Assembly (NCBI GenBank): GCA_951813045.1
Contig: CATOTF010000001.1
Span: 124,001 to 188,000 of the forward strand
Direction: 5' to 3'
From: an uncultured Rhizobiaceae bacterium
GTDB lineage: Bacteria; Pseudomonadota; Alphaproteobacteria; Rhizobiales; Rhizobiaceae
Length of the DNA stretch: 64,000 nucleotides
The stretch's first letter is position 1. Every line of letters begins with the position of its first letter. Position numbers and translations under genes: made by a program. This document shows positions 47,285 through 56,026 of the stretch, piece after piece. The notes under the pieces were generated by a model. It worked only from the letters and a program-made list of their open reading frames with translations, did no database searches and was not told the DNA's origin.

Positions 47285-48255
47285 CAATCAAAGCCGAAAT
47301 TCATTGTCACATCGAAGGAGCTGCCGACCCGGAGCTAGTTACCAGACTTGCCCGAAAATATAATGCAGACACATCCGATTTTATTCAAAACGGAAGCTAT
47401 GTCTGGCACGACTTTACATCCTTTTTAAACAGCTATGACCAGGCCTCCGCCCTGTTTAGAACCGCAGAAGATTACCGCCTTCTTGCCCATGACTATTTCC
47501 GTCGCCTTGCCGAACAGGGGGCGATTTACGGAGAAGTATTTGGTTCATCCGACCATGCCGCACAGATGGGCATTGATTATAATGAACTCGTAGAAGCGAT
47601 TTCTGACGGCATTGATGATGCTAATAAGGATCACGGTATTGAAGGCCGTATTATTATGACTTGCGTGCGCCATCTTGGGCCTGATGCCGCTTTGTCGGTA
47701 GCACAGCTTGTGACATCCAACCCACACCCTAAGGTGACAGGCTTTGGCATGGGTGGTGATGAGCGGGCCTTTACGATTGAAGATTTTGCCCCTGCTTTTG
47801 ACATCGCAAAAGATGGAGGTCTTGGACTGACGTCCCACGCCGGTGAGTTTGGCGGCCCGCAAAGTGTCATCGATACGCTGGATCATCTGGATGTAGCCCG
47901 TATTGGTCACGGTGTACGATCTATCGAAGACGAAGCGCTGGTGGAAAGACTGGCGGAAGAGCAAATTGTGCTGGAGGTGTGCCCAGGTTCAAACATCTCC
48001 CTTTCTGTCTTTCCGTCATTTGAGCAACACCCTCTGAACCGTCTCCGTGATGCTGGTGTCGCCGTTACGTTGAACTCCGATGATCCACCGTTCTTCCACA
48101 CGAATCTTGAGCGCGAATATGATATCGCGGTTGAGCACTTTGGATTTAACGATGACGATCTCGATACCTGCACAAGAACAGCGCTTCAGGCTGCCTTTGT
48201 CGATGAGCCAACACGGCAACAATTGTTAAAACGGTTGGATAATTCTGCCCCATAA
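47281..48255 (+). CDS. add: Adenosine deaminase
   Basis: Converts adenosine or deoxyadenosine to inosine. The 324-residue protein has the zinc motif in [13 protein letters not shown], the [15 protein letters not shown] block, [15 protein letters not shown] and the metal Asp in [10 protein letters not shown]. The HIEGA variant in place of the usual HLDGS/T is notable but found in the prokaryotic clade. It is coupled to deoB by a 4-base overlap and followed by a promoter-like sequence and upp. Confidence 0.92.
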   Translation: MTIKAEIHCHIEGAADPELVTRLARKYNADTSDFIQNGSYVWHDFTSFLNSYDQASALFRTAEDYRLLAHDYFRRLAEQGAIYGEVFGSSDHAAQMGIDYNELVEAISDGIDDANKDHGIEGRIIMTCVRHLGPDAALSVAQLVTSNPHPKVTGFGMGGDERAFTIEDFAPAFDIAKDGGLGLTSHAGEFGGPQSVIDTLDHLDVARIGHGVRSIEDEALVERLAEEQIVLEVCPGSNISLSVFPSFEQHPLNRLRDAGVAVTLNSDDPPFFHTNLEREYDIAVEHFGFNDDDLDTCTRTALQAAFVDEPTRQQLLKRLDNSAP

Positions 48256-48277
48256 CGTGTTTTGGGCCTCTAACCAC

Positions 48278-48305
48278 TTGTGCAATGTATCGCGCGGTCT
48301 AATCT
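48278..48305 (+). promoter_or_regulatory. Possible promoter before upp
   Basis: TTGTGC (48278-48283) and TAATCT (48300-48305) are spaced by 16 bases in the 81-base gap between add and upp. Each matches the consensus at four positions. Weak on its own. Confidence 0.3.
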
Positions 48306-48336
48306 GAATTAAGTTTAATCAGTTCAGGAGTTTCCC

Positions 48337-48966
48337 ATGGAAAATGTCACCGTGGTCGACCACCCCCTTGTCCAGCACAAGCTTTCCATCATGCGCGACA
48401 AATCCACGTCTACGGCGAGTTTTCGTCAACTGCTGCGCGAGATTTCCCTTCTGCTTTGTTATGAAGTCACCCGTGATCTTGATCTGACGATTAAGGCCAT
48501 TGAAACGCCGATGCAGGAAATGGACGCGCCGACCTTGAAAGGCAAAAAACTGGTTTTCGCCTCAATTCTGCGTGCGGGTAATGGGTTGTTGGAAGGCATG
48601 TTGGATCTGGTTCCTTCCGCCCGTGTCGCCCATGTTGGTCTTTACCGGGATCATGAGACACTTGAGGCGGTGGAATATTATTATAAGGCGCCGACCGACT
48701 TGGAAGACAGGGTCGTTATTGCGGTTGACCCCATGTTGGCGACAGCCAATTCCGCAACACTTGCAGTGGACAAGTTAAAACGCAGCGGCGCTAAAAACCT
48801 TCGCTTTTTGTGCCTGTTGGCGGCGCCAGAGGGCATTAAGGCCTTTGAAGCGGCCCATCCCGATGTGCCCATATTTACCGCCGCACTCGATAGCCATTTA
48901 AATGACAAAGGTTATATCGTACCAGGTCTGGGCGATGCGGGTGACCGCATGTACGGCACAAAATAG
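48337..48966 (+). CDS. upp: Uracil phosphoribosyltransferase
   Basis: Makes UMP from uracil and PRPP in pyrimidine salvage. The 209-residue protein has [20 protein letters not shown] at the start, the [12 protein letters not shown] block, the PRPP-binding [13 protein letters not shown] and the uracil-site [17 protein letters not shown] at the end. CAGGAGTTTCCC precedes the ATG. It follows add and is followed by an SDR gene after 8 bases. Confidence 0.96.
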   Translation: MENVTVVDHPLVQHKLSIMRDKSTSTASFRQLLREISLLLCYEVTRDLDLTIKAIETPMQEMDAPTLKGKKLVFASILRAGNGLLEGMLDLVPSARVAHVGLYRDHETLEAVEYYYKAPTDLEDRVVIAVDPMLATANSATLAVDKLKRSGAKNLRFLCLLAAPEGIKAFEAAHPDVPIFTAALDSHLNDKGYIVPGLGDAGDRMYGTK

Positions 48967-48974
48967 GGTATCTC

Positions 48975-49739
48975 ATGAGTGATATAGCTACCTATCCAAG
49001 CCTTGCGGGCAAGACGGTTGTGATCACCGGCGGTGGCAGCGGTATTGGTAAATCGATGGTTCGGCATTTTGCACAACAAAATGCAAAAGTCGGGTTCCTC
49101 GATATCGCCGATGAACCCTCCATGGCCTTGCAAAACGAATTATTGGAGCAGGGGTGTGAGGTCAAATACGTCCACTGCGATGTCACCGAAACCGAAGCGC
49201 TACGTGGTGCGATTACCATTGTGCGAAGCACCTTTGGACCCATCGGGGTGCTGGTCAATAATGCGGCCCATGATCAACGTCACAGGTTCGAAGACATAAC
49301 CCCGGAGTATTGGGATGATCGTATCGCGATCAATATCAAACATCAGTTTTTTGCAAGCCAAGCGGTTGTCGACGATATGAAAAGCCTCGGCGGCGGGTCG
49401 ATCATCAACATGGGTTCAACATCATGGATGATCGGCACTGGCGGCATGGCCTGTTATACCGCATCAAAATCCGCCGTATTGGGGTTAAGCCGGTCTCTGG
49501 CGCGCGATCTTGGCGAGTTCAATATCCGGGTAAATTCCGTTGCGCCAGGCTGGATTATCACTGAGCGGCAAAAAGAACTGTGGCTCACTCCCGAAGGTGA
49601 AGCCGATATTTTCAAGAACCAATGTTTAAAACGGTTCCTAGCCCCCGACGACATCGCCCGCCCGGTCCTGTTCCTGGCCTCCGATGAATCAGCGGCCTGT
49701 ACCAACCAGAGCTATATTGTCGACGGTGGTTGGACATAA
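48975..49739 (+). CDS. SDR-family oxidoreductase
   Basis: Classical NAD(P)-dependent short-chain dehydrogenase of 254 residues; substrate unknown. The cofactor motif VITGGGSGIGKSMVRHF (TGxxxGxG), the NNAA strand, the Ser in NMGSTSWM, the catalytic YTASK and the ending ESAACTNQSYIVDGGWT are complete. Its position 8 bases after upp suggests one transcript with the salvage genes, perhaps acting on a sugar moiety, but this is conjecture. Confidence 0.9.
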   Translation: MSDIATYPSLAGKTVVITGGGSGIGKSMVRHFAQQNAKVGFLDIADEPSMALQNELLEQGCEVKYVHCDVTETEALRGAITIVRSTFGPIGVLVNNAAHDQRHRFEDITPEYWDDRIAINIKHQFFASQAVVDDMKSLGGGSIINMGSTSWMIGTGGMACYTASKSAVLGLSRSLARDLGEFNIRVNSVAPGWIITERQKELWLTPEGEADIFKNQCLKRFLAPDDIARPVLFLASDESAACTNQSYIVDGGWT

Positions 49740-49900
49740 AGCCCATTTTGTTCGTGTGGATGAATATAAGTGCGACGCACATTAGATTAACCGGCTGTTC
49801 ATCCAAAATGACACTAATCGCCACATCGCCGCGTAATTTAGGAGTGCGGTGAGAGTTGACATATACCCTTGTGTTTGAAATTGCAGCGGGGGTCAGAAAT

Positions 49901-50404
49901 ATGCGTACAATTGTGACTATTGCCGTCGTCACGATGGTGGGAGCATTTTATCTGCCCAAGATGTTGAGCGGAAGCATCGATGGCGATGACGCAGTTGCGC
50001 AGGCCAATTACAGCCAACCGAAGAAAAAGCGATCAAAAACCGCCCGTGCTTACCGCGATGGGCAAGGGCATTTTTCATTCAACGCGAAACTCAACGGAAA
50101 TCATGTCAAGGTTCTTGTCGATACAGGCGCGACTTCGGTTGCGATTAACTGGTCCACCGCCCGCCGCATAGGCATCAACCTGAGTGTCGAGGATTTTCGC
50201 CACCGGGTGAGCACCGCCAACGGTGAAACAAGAATGGCCAGAGCAAATATCGATGAAATTCGAATTGACGGTATTGTTGTGCGCAATGTGACAGCTGCTG
50301 TTCTGGACGACAAAGCGCTTCGTGGCACTTTGCTTGGCATGTCATTTCTAAACAAGCTCAAACGGTTTGAGATTGTGGGCAATACTCTCAATATGATCCA
50401 GTAA
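49901..50404 (+). CDS. TIGR02281-type retroviral-like aspartic protease, membrane-anchored
   Basis: Clan AA aspartic protease of 167 residues, common and uncharacterised in alphaproteobacteria. An N-terminal membrane anchor or signal (IVTIAVVTMVGAFYL) is followed by a linker and the protease domain, with VKVLVDTGATSVAINW as the catalytic Asp-Thr-Gly, the flap/strand region and a hydrophobic-hydrophobic-Gly LLGMSFLNKL near the C-terminus. The active form should be a dimer, facing the periplasm. ATG 49901 follows GGGGGT; a TTG at 49856 is another option. Confidence 0.85.
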   Translation: MRTIVTIAVVTMVGAFYLPKMLSGSIDGDDAVAQANYSQPKKKRSKTARAYRDGQGHFSFNAKLNGNHVKVLVDTGATSVAINWSTARRIGINLSVEDFRHRVSTANGETRMARANIDEIRIDGIVVRNVTAAVLDDKALRGTLLGMSFLNKLKRFEIVGNTLNMIQ

Positions 50405-50544
50405 TCACAGATTTTATCCGCAGCCTTGTTCTGCGGCCTGGAATTCAATCTATTGGATGATCAAAACAGACAGCCACTTGAATATCGCGGAGTTGGGTGA
50501 TTTACTCTTTGGTTTGGGGCCATAGATATTTCGAGGGTCTGACC

Positions 50545-52401
50545 ATGAGAGTTCTTTCTACCGCGCTTTTCATACTGCTTTTTTATGTTGGTGGCGCATT
50601 TGCCCAGTCGACAAACCAGGCCGCGGAAACGGTAAAACGCGATATTCTGTCGGCTCTCAGCACGCCTTTGCCAATCACCGTTATTGGCCCGCTCATCACA
50701 AATGATGTCAAAGTCACTGCGGATGGCAGCGGATTTCGTGCCGAACTCGACAATACTTTGCTTATGGGACTTATCCCCCTTGGTTCGCTGTCCTTCAAGA
50801 TCATTCCGCAGGGTGATGAAGGAAATTACCGGATTACGGAGTTCAGATTTCCCCAAAATATTGAAATTCTCAACACTGCCAATCTTGGTATTGGATCGAC
50901 TGAATTTGACGGTCTTTGGTCGTCCCGCACCCGCTCTTACCAAAGCCTCAATTTCAAGCTGAACGATGTTTCCGTATTACCGAAAAACCTTGCAGGCGGC
51001 GGCGTCAGGTTTGGCTCTCTGGCGCTCAATGTCGAAAAAGAGGGTGAAAACAACGCAACAGAAAGCCGGTTTTCCCTGTCTGCAAGTGAAGTTGTGTCCA
51101 ATGGATTACCTACCGATGATGTGGCAATCGCCCGGTTTTCAGCGGCACTGAAAGCCGATGGCGCAGAAGCGGTTGACCTCTATGCCGTCCTTAGCCGCTT
51201 TGCCTTTTTGACCGCCATGCAGCAAAACCCAAGCGCTATGCTCAGATTTGCCGAAAGCCTGCGTGCGGAAGCCTATGATACCGTCTCCTTGAATTTTGCC
51301 CTTGATGGCCTGGCTGTGAAATCGAATGACGGTGGCGCAGTTAGAAATCTGACAATAGACAGTCTGACCGCCGTTACAGGTCTGATTGATGTCACGCCTG
51401 AAAACTGGGGCAAATTACTGGTCAATTTTGATGCGGCTAACATCGTTGAACGGGGTTACACCGATCTCAAATCGCTCGAAATTGCCAGCGGGAATGCCAC
51501 AATTACCGGCTCGCAAATTCCAATTGGTGCAACGCTCAGCGCTATCTCTCGCTTGCAGGCATTCGCCGACGGGCAGACCGTTCGTATGAAGGCTACTGAG
51601 CTTATCGATGGATTTTTGAGTTTTGGAAGTCTGGCTTTCAGTTCAAAAGCCAGCGGTATTACAACTTTCCCGAAACGCGATCGTGATCCGACCTTTCATA
51701 TCGGGTCATATTCAACCGGTTTTGGTCTTGAAGGTTTTCACAACCAGCAAGGCCGGATTTTTCTCGATACTGATTTCAACGAACTCGCAATTAGCGGCGC
51801 GCGATTGAACAGCGCCCTTGAAGAGCGCATTTTTCAAACGCTAAACCCCAAAAAGATCAGCTATAATTTCAGTATTTCCGAACTCAATGAAGGCCTGTTG
51901 CGCAAACTCATGAGTGATCTGGTTATTTCGTCCCAACAGGACCTTGCTGGGTTAGCTGTCCCGGCAACGACTTATCTGATGGCCATGAGCCCGGTTTTCG
52001 AAACAAAAAACGCGCGTTTTACAAGCGATGAAATTGATGTCTCTACGGCAGGGAAATTCACATTCTACCCCGGGTGGCTTTTAGGCGGGCTGCCTTTTGA
52101 AGGTAAATCGCGGACCTCCATGTCAGGGCTTGAACGGATCTATGCGCTGATTGCTGATATTGAGAAATCGCCAGAATTCAATGTGAGGCCCGGTGGTCCT
52201 GATCCAACCGGGATAGCCGTTTTCAAAGGCCTGCTCAGCACCATGAAGGCTCTGTCAAAAGTGGAGGGTTCCAACATGATTTGGGATATCCTTTATCCCG
52301 AAGCGGGTAAAAGCCTGATTGTTGTCAACGGCGTAACGCTGCGTTTTCCAGATATCGCATCTTACATACCCTTGATTGCCTCAACTTCGCTGCTCCGCTA
52401 G
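50545..52401 (+). CDS. Large unknown periplasmic protein
   Basis: Not recognised. 618 residues with a Sec signal peptide (MRVLSTALFILLFYVGGAFA, cut before Q). The mature protein reads as long beta-rich stretches, with no transmembrane helix, cysteine cluster or catalytic motif I can name. Serine, threonine and asparagine are frequent, and LNDVSVLP- and LDGLAVKSN-like strand patterns recur, in the manner of AsmA/DUF945-like periplasmic proteins. ATG 50545 follows GAGGGT. It stands alone on its strand after the protease gene; a joint role in the envelope is only a guess. Confidence 0.6.
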   Translation: MRVLSTALFILLFYVGGAFAQSTNQAAETVKRDILSALSTPLPITVIGPLITNDVKVTADGSGFRAELDNTLLMGLIPLGSLSFKIIPQGDEGNYRITEFRFPQNIEILNTANLGIGSTEFDGLWSSRTRSYQSLNFKLNDVSVLPKNLAGGGVRFGSLALNVEKEGENNATESRFSLSASEVVSNGLPTDDVAIARFSAALKADGAEAVDLYAVLSRFAFLTAMQQNPSAMLRFAESLRAEAYDTVSLNFALDGLAVKSNDGGAVRNLTIDSLTAVTGLIDVTPENWGKLLVNFDAANIVERGYTDLKSLEIASGNATITGSQIPIGATLSAISRLQAFADGQTVRMKATELIDGFLSFGSLAFSSKASGITTFPKRDRDPTFHIGSYSTGFGLEGFHNQQGRIFLDTDFNELAISGARLNSALEERIFQTLNPKKISYNFSISELNEGLLRKLMSDLVISSQQDLAGLAVPATTYLMAMSPVFETKNARFTSDEIDVSTAGKFTFYPGWLLGGLPFEGKSRTSMSGLERIYALIADIEKSPEFNVRPGGPDPTGIAVFKGLLSTMKALSKVEGSNMIWDILYPEAGKSLIVVNGVTLRFPDIASYIPLIASTSLLR

Positions 52402-52422
52402 CGCGGACTAAACCTGCCCTTC

Positions 52423-52461
52423 CCCTGTGATTGTCAAGGTCGTTTCAACGACAATCCAGGG
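52423..52461. repeat. Long hairpin between converging genes
   Basis: CCCTG and GATTGTC (52423-52435, with one bulged T) pair with GACAATC and CAGGG (52450-52461); an inner GTCGTT/AACGAC adds to the stem. No T-tract follows. It may work as a bidirectional terminator or processing site between the unknown secreted gene and fabI. Confidence 0.5.
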
Positions 52462-52488
52462 CTATACGTTCTGAGCTTGCCGCACTGG

Positions 52489-52509
52489 ATACCCGCTGTC
52501 GTCGGGTAT
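52489..52509. repeat. REP-like palindrome
   Basis: ATACCCG (52489-52495) mirrors CGGGTAT (52503-52509) within the sequence GGATACCCG...CGGGTATGAC, a form of the extragenic palindromes of many proteobacteria and similar in style to the elements at 6.8-7.0 kb. Confidence 0.5.
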
Positions 52510-52590
52510 GACAAATGTGGGTAGGAACCTCAATCCAAACTCAGTTGCCCCCTTCAAAGGGATACCGGGTCGCATCAACAGCAGGATGCA

Positions 52591-53409
52591 TTAGCCTTTG
52601 TCGGCTGCTTTGACTTCATCGAGCCTTGGCATGGAAAGTGTTGAATAGCCTGAATCCACAAAGTGGATTTCGCCGGTCACACCGCCTGACAGGTCGGATA
52701 GAAGATAAAGACCGGACCCACCGACATCATCTAAAGACACAGTGCGCCGTAGCGGGGCGTTGCGTTGCTGGTAATTATACATGGCGCGGGAATCGGAAAT
52801 ACCAGCCCCCGCCAAGGTACGCATCGGACCGGCGGAGATGGCATTGACGCGGATATTTTGAGGACCGTAGTCGGTTGCCAGATAACGAACACTTGCTTCA
52901 AGGGCGGCTTTTGCGACACCCATAACGTTATAATTCGGCATAACCCGTGATGCGCCGCCATAGGTCAGCGTGATCATTGATCCGCCATCATTCATCAGTT
53001 CCGCAGCGCGTTTGGCAACCTCGGTGAATGAAAAACAGGAAACCACCATCGTGCGGGTGAAATTTTCACGGCTCGTATCGGCATAAAGGCCTTTGAGTTC
53101 ACGCTTGTCGGAAAACCCGATTGCATGAACGAGAAAGTCGATATTCCCCCATTCCTGTTTCAACGTGGCAAACACAGCGTCAACTGAATCCAGGTCTTCC
53201 ACGTCGCAGGGAATAAGCAATGAGGTACCGATTGAATCAGCCAGCGGTTTTACCCGTTTGCCAAAGGCGTCCCCCTGATATGTAAACGCCATTTCCGCCC
53301 CATGGGCCGCCAACGTCTGGGCAATGCCCCAGGCAATGGAATGGTCATTGGCAATGCCCATGATGAGGCCGCGCTTACCGGCCATGATATTCGAACTCAA
53401 ATCAGCCAT
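52591..53409 (-). CDS. fabI: Enoyl-[acyl-carrier-protein] reductase (NADH)
   Basis: Last reduction of each fatty acid elongation cycle. The 272-residue SDR-fold protein has GLIMGIANDHSIAWGIAQTL, the cofactor side CDVEDLDSVDAVF, the HAIGFSD loop and the catalytic Tyr-x6-Lys in YNVMGVAKAALEA. It ends NEW-type SGGVTGEIHFVDSGYSTLSM. It is the third gene of fabA-fabB-fabI on the minus strand, 23 bases after fabB. This set beside irr is typical of Hyphomicrobiales. Confidence 0.96.
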   Translation of the reverse strand: MADLSSNIMAGKRGLIMGIANDHSIAWGIAQTLAAHGAEMAFTYQGDAFGKRVKPLADSIGTSLLIPCDVEDLDSVDAVFATLKQEWGNIDFLVHAIGFSDKRELKGLYADTSRENFTRTMVVSCFSFTEVAKRAAELMNDGGSMITLTYGGASRVMPNYNVMGVAKAALEASVRYLATDYGPQNIRVNAISAGPMRTLAGAGISDSRAMYNYQQRNAPLRRTVSLDDVGGSGLYLLSDLSGGVTGEIHFVDSGYSTLSMPRLDEVKAADKG

Positions 53410-53432
53410 CGCTGAGTACTCTTTTCTACAAT

Positions 53433-54653
53433 CTACGTGTAACGCTGGAAAACCAGCGATGCATTGGTGCCGCCGAAGCCGAAGGAATTGGACAGAACCG
53501 TATTCACTTCAACATTGTCCTGCCGTTCACGGATGATCGGCATGTCGGCAAATTCCGGGTCTATTTCGGTGATATGTGCACTTTCGCAGATGAAACCGTT
53601 TTGCATCATCAACAGGGAATAAATGGCTTCTTGTACTCCTGTTGCCCCCAGTGAATGGCCGGTCAGAGATTTGGTGGCGGAGATCGGCGGACAGTTATCG
53701 CCGTAGATTTCCCGCAGTGCACCAATTTCCTTGGCGTCTCCAACACTGGTCGATGTCGCGTGGGGGTTGATGTAATCGATCTTCTCCCCAACCGTGTCGA
53801 TGGCCATTTTAACACAACGAATGGCTCCTTCGCCGGAGGGGGCAACCATGTCGTAACCGTCAGATGTGGCGCCGTAACCGATGATCTCACCGTAAATCTT
53901 TGCCCCGCGTGCCTTGGCGTGTTCGAGTTCTTCCAGAACTAGAACACCGGCACCACCTGCAATGACAAAACCATCGCGAGAGATATCAAAGGCCCGCGAA
54001 GCGCTGGTGGGCGCAGTGTCATTATATTTGGACGACATGGCACCCATAGCGTCGAACAGGTTGGACATGGTCCAGTCGAGGTCTTCCGACCCACCGGCAA
54101 AAATTATGTCCTGCTTGCCCACCTGAATGGTTTCATAGGCATTGCCGATACAATGGTTTGATGTCGCGCAGGCGGATGAAATTGAATAATTCACCCCTTT
54201 TATTTCAAACTGCGTGGCCAGAACAGCTGATGCGGTTGAACTCATCGCCTTTGGAACGGCCGTTGGCCCGATGCGTTTTGGAGAACCGGTCGCAACTGTC
54301 TTTTCAGCAGCTTCAACAATCGTACGGGTAGACGGGCCGCCTGAACCCATAATGATGCCGGTACGCGGGTTGATAATTTCTCCCGTTTCAAGGCCGGAAT
54401 CGGTAATCGCCTGTTGCATGGCGATGTAGTTCCACGCTGTTCCTTTCGACATGAAACGCAGCGTGCGGCGGTCCAGAACTTCTGTAGGGTCTAGGTCAGG
54501 CGCCCCCTGAACCCGGCATCGAAAACCGTGTTCGTCAAATTCTTTTGAAAAACTGATACCGGATTTCGTTTCGCGCAAAGAGGCGAGAACTTCCTGGGAA
54601 TTGTTGCCGATCGAGGAAACAATCCCCATGCCGGTGACCACGACTCTTTTCAT
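53433..54653 (-). CDS. fabB: 3-oxoacyl-ACP synthase I
   Basis: Condenses malonyl-ACP with acyl-ACP, including the unsaturated branch of type II fatty acid synthesis. The 406-residue thiolase-fold protein has the catalytic Cys in [14 protein letters not shown], His in [11 protein letters not shown] and His in [19 protein letters not shown] 54653 was chosen; a TTG one codon upstream is less likely. It follows fabA by 80 bases and is cotranscribed with fabI. Confidence 0.96.
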   Translation of the reverse strand: MKRVVVTGMGIVSSIGNNSQEVLASLRETKSGISFSKEFDEHGFRCRVQGAPDLDPTEVLDRRTLRFMSKGTAWNYIAMQQAITDSGLETGEIINPRTGIIMGSGGPSTRTIVEAAEKTVATGSPKRIGPTAVPKAMSSTASAVLATQFEIKGVNYSISSACATSNHCIGNAYETIQVGKQDIIFAGGSEDLDWTMSNLFDAMGAMSSKYNDTAPTSASRAFDISRDGFVIAGGAGVLVLEELEHAKARGAKIYGEIIGYGATSDGYDMVAPSGEGAIRCVKMAIDTVGEKIDYINPHATSTSVGDAKEIGALREIYGDNCPPISATKSLTGHSLGATGVQEAIYSLLMMQNGFICESAHITEIDPEFADMPIIRERQDNVEVNTVLSNSFGFGGTNASLVFQRYT

Positions 54654-54733
54654 CAAATGGCCCCTTTATCTATATGATTTGGGTTGAAATGGGCGCGATT
54701 CTATTTGCACCTGAATATGTAAACAGCATTGAT

Positions 54734-55240
54734 TTATGAAGTGAATAGGGCAACGCGCAAATCTTTTGCGGTAAATACGGATTCTCCATCCGCTTTTACC
54801 TCTCCGTCGGCGATACCGAGCACCAGGCGACCACGCATGACCCGCTTAAAATCGATTTCAAACTCCACTAGCTTGGTTTCAGGCGTCACCATGCCTTTGA
54901 ATTTAACTTCACCAGTTGAAATGGCGCGCCCTTTGCCCGGTTCCCCCAGCCAGCCGAGGTAAAAGCCGGTTAATTGCCAAAGCGCATCCAGCCCAAGGCA
55001 TCCTGGCATCACCGGGTCTCCCTGAAAATGACAGGGAAAAAACCAAAGGTCTTCGTGGATCGCAAATTTGGCCCGAATGCAGCCTTTGTTATGGGTGCCG
55101 CCGGTCTCGGAAATTTGCGTAATCTCATCGAACATCAGCATTGGCGGCAGCGGCAGTTGCGCATTGCCCGGCCCAAACATTTCACCGCGCGAACAGGTGA
55201 GGATTTCTTCGTATGAATAACTGGATTTCTGTTCAGCCAT
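54734..55240 (-). CDS. fabA: 3-hydroxydecanoyl-ACP dehydratase/isomerase
   Basis: Introduces the cis double bond of unsaturated fatty acids. The 168-residue hot-dog-fold protein has [20 protein letters not shown], with the catalytic His and Asp, and [19 protein letters not shown]. Together with fabB it marks the classical anaerobic unsaturated fatty acid route. It diverges from irr across about 230 bases. Confidence 0.97.
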   Translation of the reverse strand: MAEQKSSYSYEEILTCSRGEMFGPGNAQLPLPPMLMFDEITQISETGGTHNKGCIRAKFAIHEDLWFFPCHFQGDPVMPGCLGLDALWQLTGFYLGWLGEPGKGRAISTGEVKFKGMVTPETKLVEFEIDFKRVMRGRLVLGIADGEVKADGESVFTAKDLRVALFTS

Positions 55241-55406
55241 GGATACTTATATGCCTTTTTGAGTTGGCGCAGCCTCTGCACCTTATCGCTAGTTCATCAC
55301 CATGCACTTACAGCGCCCAGCGAAACCGGTCAAACACCTTATGGTTCTAATGTCGTGCACCTTTACCAAATTCCACACCGGTACCTTGCAGCGCATCATT
55401 TTGTCA

Positions 55407-55420
55407 CCTATTCTAATAGG
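55407..55420. promoter_or_regulatory. 14-bp inverted repeat before irr
   Basis: CCTATT and AATAGG flank a 2-base centre, 51 bases upstream of the irr ATG. It is a plausible operator in the shared irr/fabA promoter region, but it does not match the Irr box or the Fur consensus that I know. Confidence 0.35.
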
Positions 55421-55471
55421 GTGTGGTCCAATACAGTTTTAGCGCCGCCATAACCTGAGTAGATTGTCTCA

Positions 55472-55918
55472 ATGCAAGTTTCATCAAATAATGGCCTCCA
55501 AAGCTCCGAGTGCGACACCATAGGTTTGGGTGATAAGCTGCGCGATGCCGGTTTACGCCCCACAAGACAGCGCCTTTCTCTGGCTCATTTGCTGTTTTCC
55601 CAAGGAAATCGCCACGTATCTGCCGAAGCTTTACATGAAGAGGCAATCATTGCCCGCATTCCCGTGTCATTGGCGACCGTCTACAACACGTTGCACCAAT
55701 TCAATGAGGCAGGTCTCTTGCGTGCCGTTGCGGTTGAATCTTCAAAAACCTACTTTGATACGAATACCAGCGACCATCACCATTTTTTTATTGAGTCGGA
55801 AAACCGCGTTGTCGATGTGCCCGCTTCTCATATCACGGTAACCGACCTTCCCGAGCCCCCCGAAGGCAAGGAAATCGCCCGTGTCGACGTCATCGTGCGC
55901 CTGCGCGATAAATCCTGA
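55472..55918 (+). CDS. irr: Iron response regulator Irr (Fur family)
   Basis: Fur-family regulator of iron and haem genes in Hyphomicrobiales. The 148-residue protein has the Fur winged helix (DKLRDAGLRPTRQRLSLAHL, residues 23-42, then VSLATVYNTLHQF). Its histidine-rich DHHHFF segment near residue 102 is the site linked to haem response. The N-terminal Cys-Pro haem motif of the Bradyrhizobium form is absent, as in other rhizobia. The extension before the winged helix and lack of the C-terminal Cys-x2-Cys sets fit Irr rather than Fur. It diverges from fabA, a conserved arrangement. Confidence 0.95.
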   Translation: MQVSSNNGLQSSECDTIGLGDKLRDAGLRPTRQRLSLAHLLFSQGNRHVSAEALHEEAIIARIPVSLATVYNTLHQFNEAGLLRAVAVESSKTYFDTNTSDHHHFFIESENRVVDVPASHITVTDLPEPPEGKEIARVDVIVRLRDKS

Positions 55919-55993
55919 TCCAACTGTTTTAATCCTCGACTTGCCCATCGACATTCTTCCATTGGATTGACCTTCCGTTGGATTTAAGGCCAA

Positions 55994-56012
55994 ATCTGAA
56001 CAAATTTCAGAT
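55994..56012. promoter_or_regulatory. Inverted repeat in front of the DUF1479 gene
   Basis: ATCTGAA and TTCAGAT flank a 5-base centre, 14 bases before the ATG at 56027. It could be a repressor site or an RNA stem that covers the ribosome site. No known regulator was matched. Confidence 0.4.
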
Positions 56013-56026
56013 GGGAATGAGCGGCC

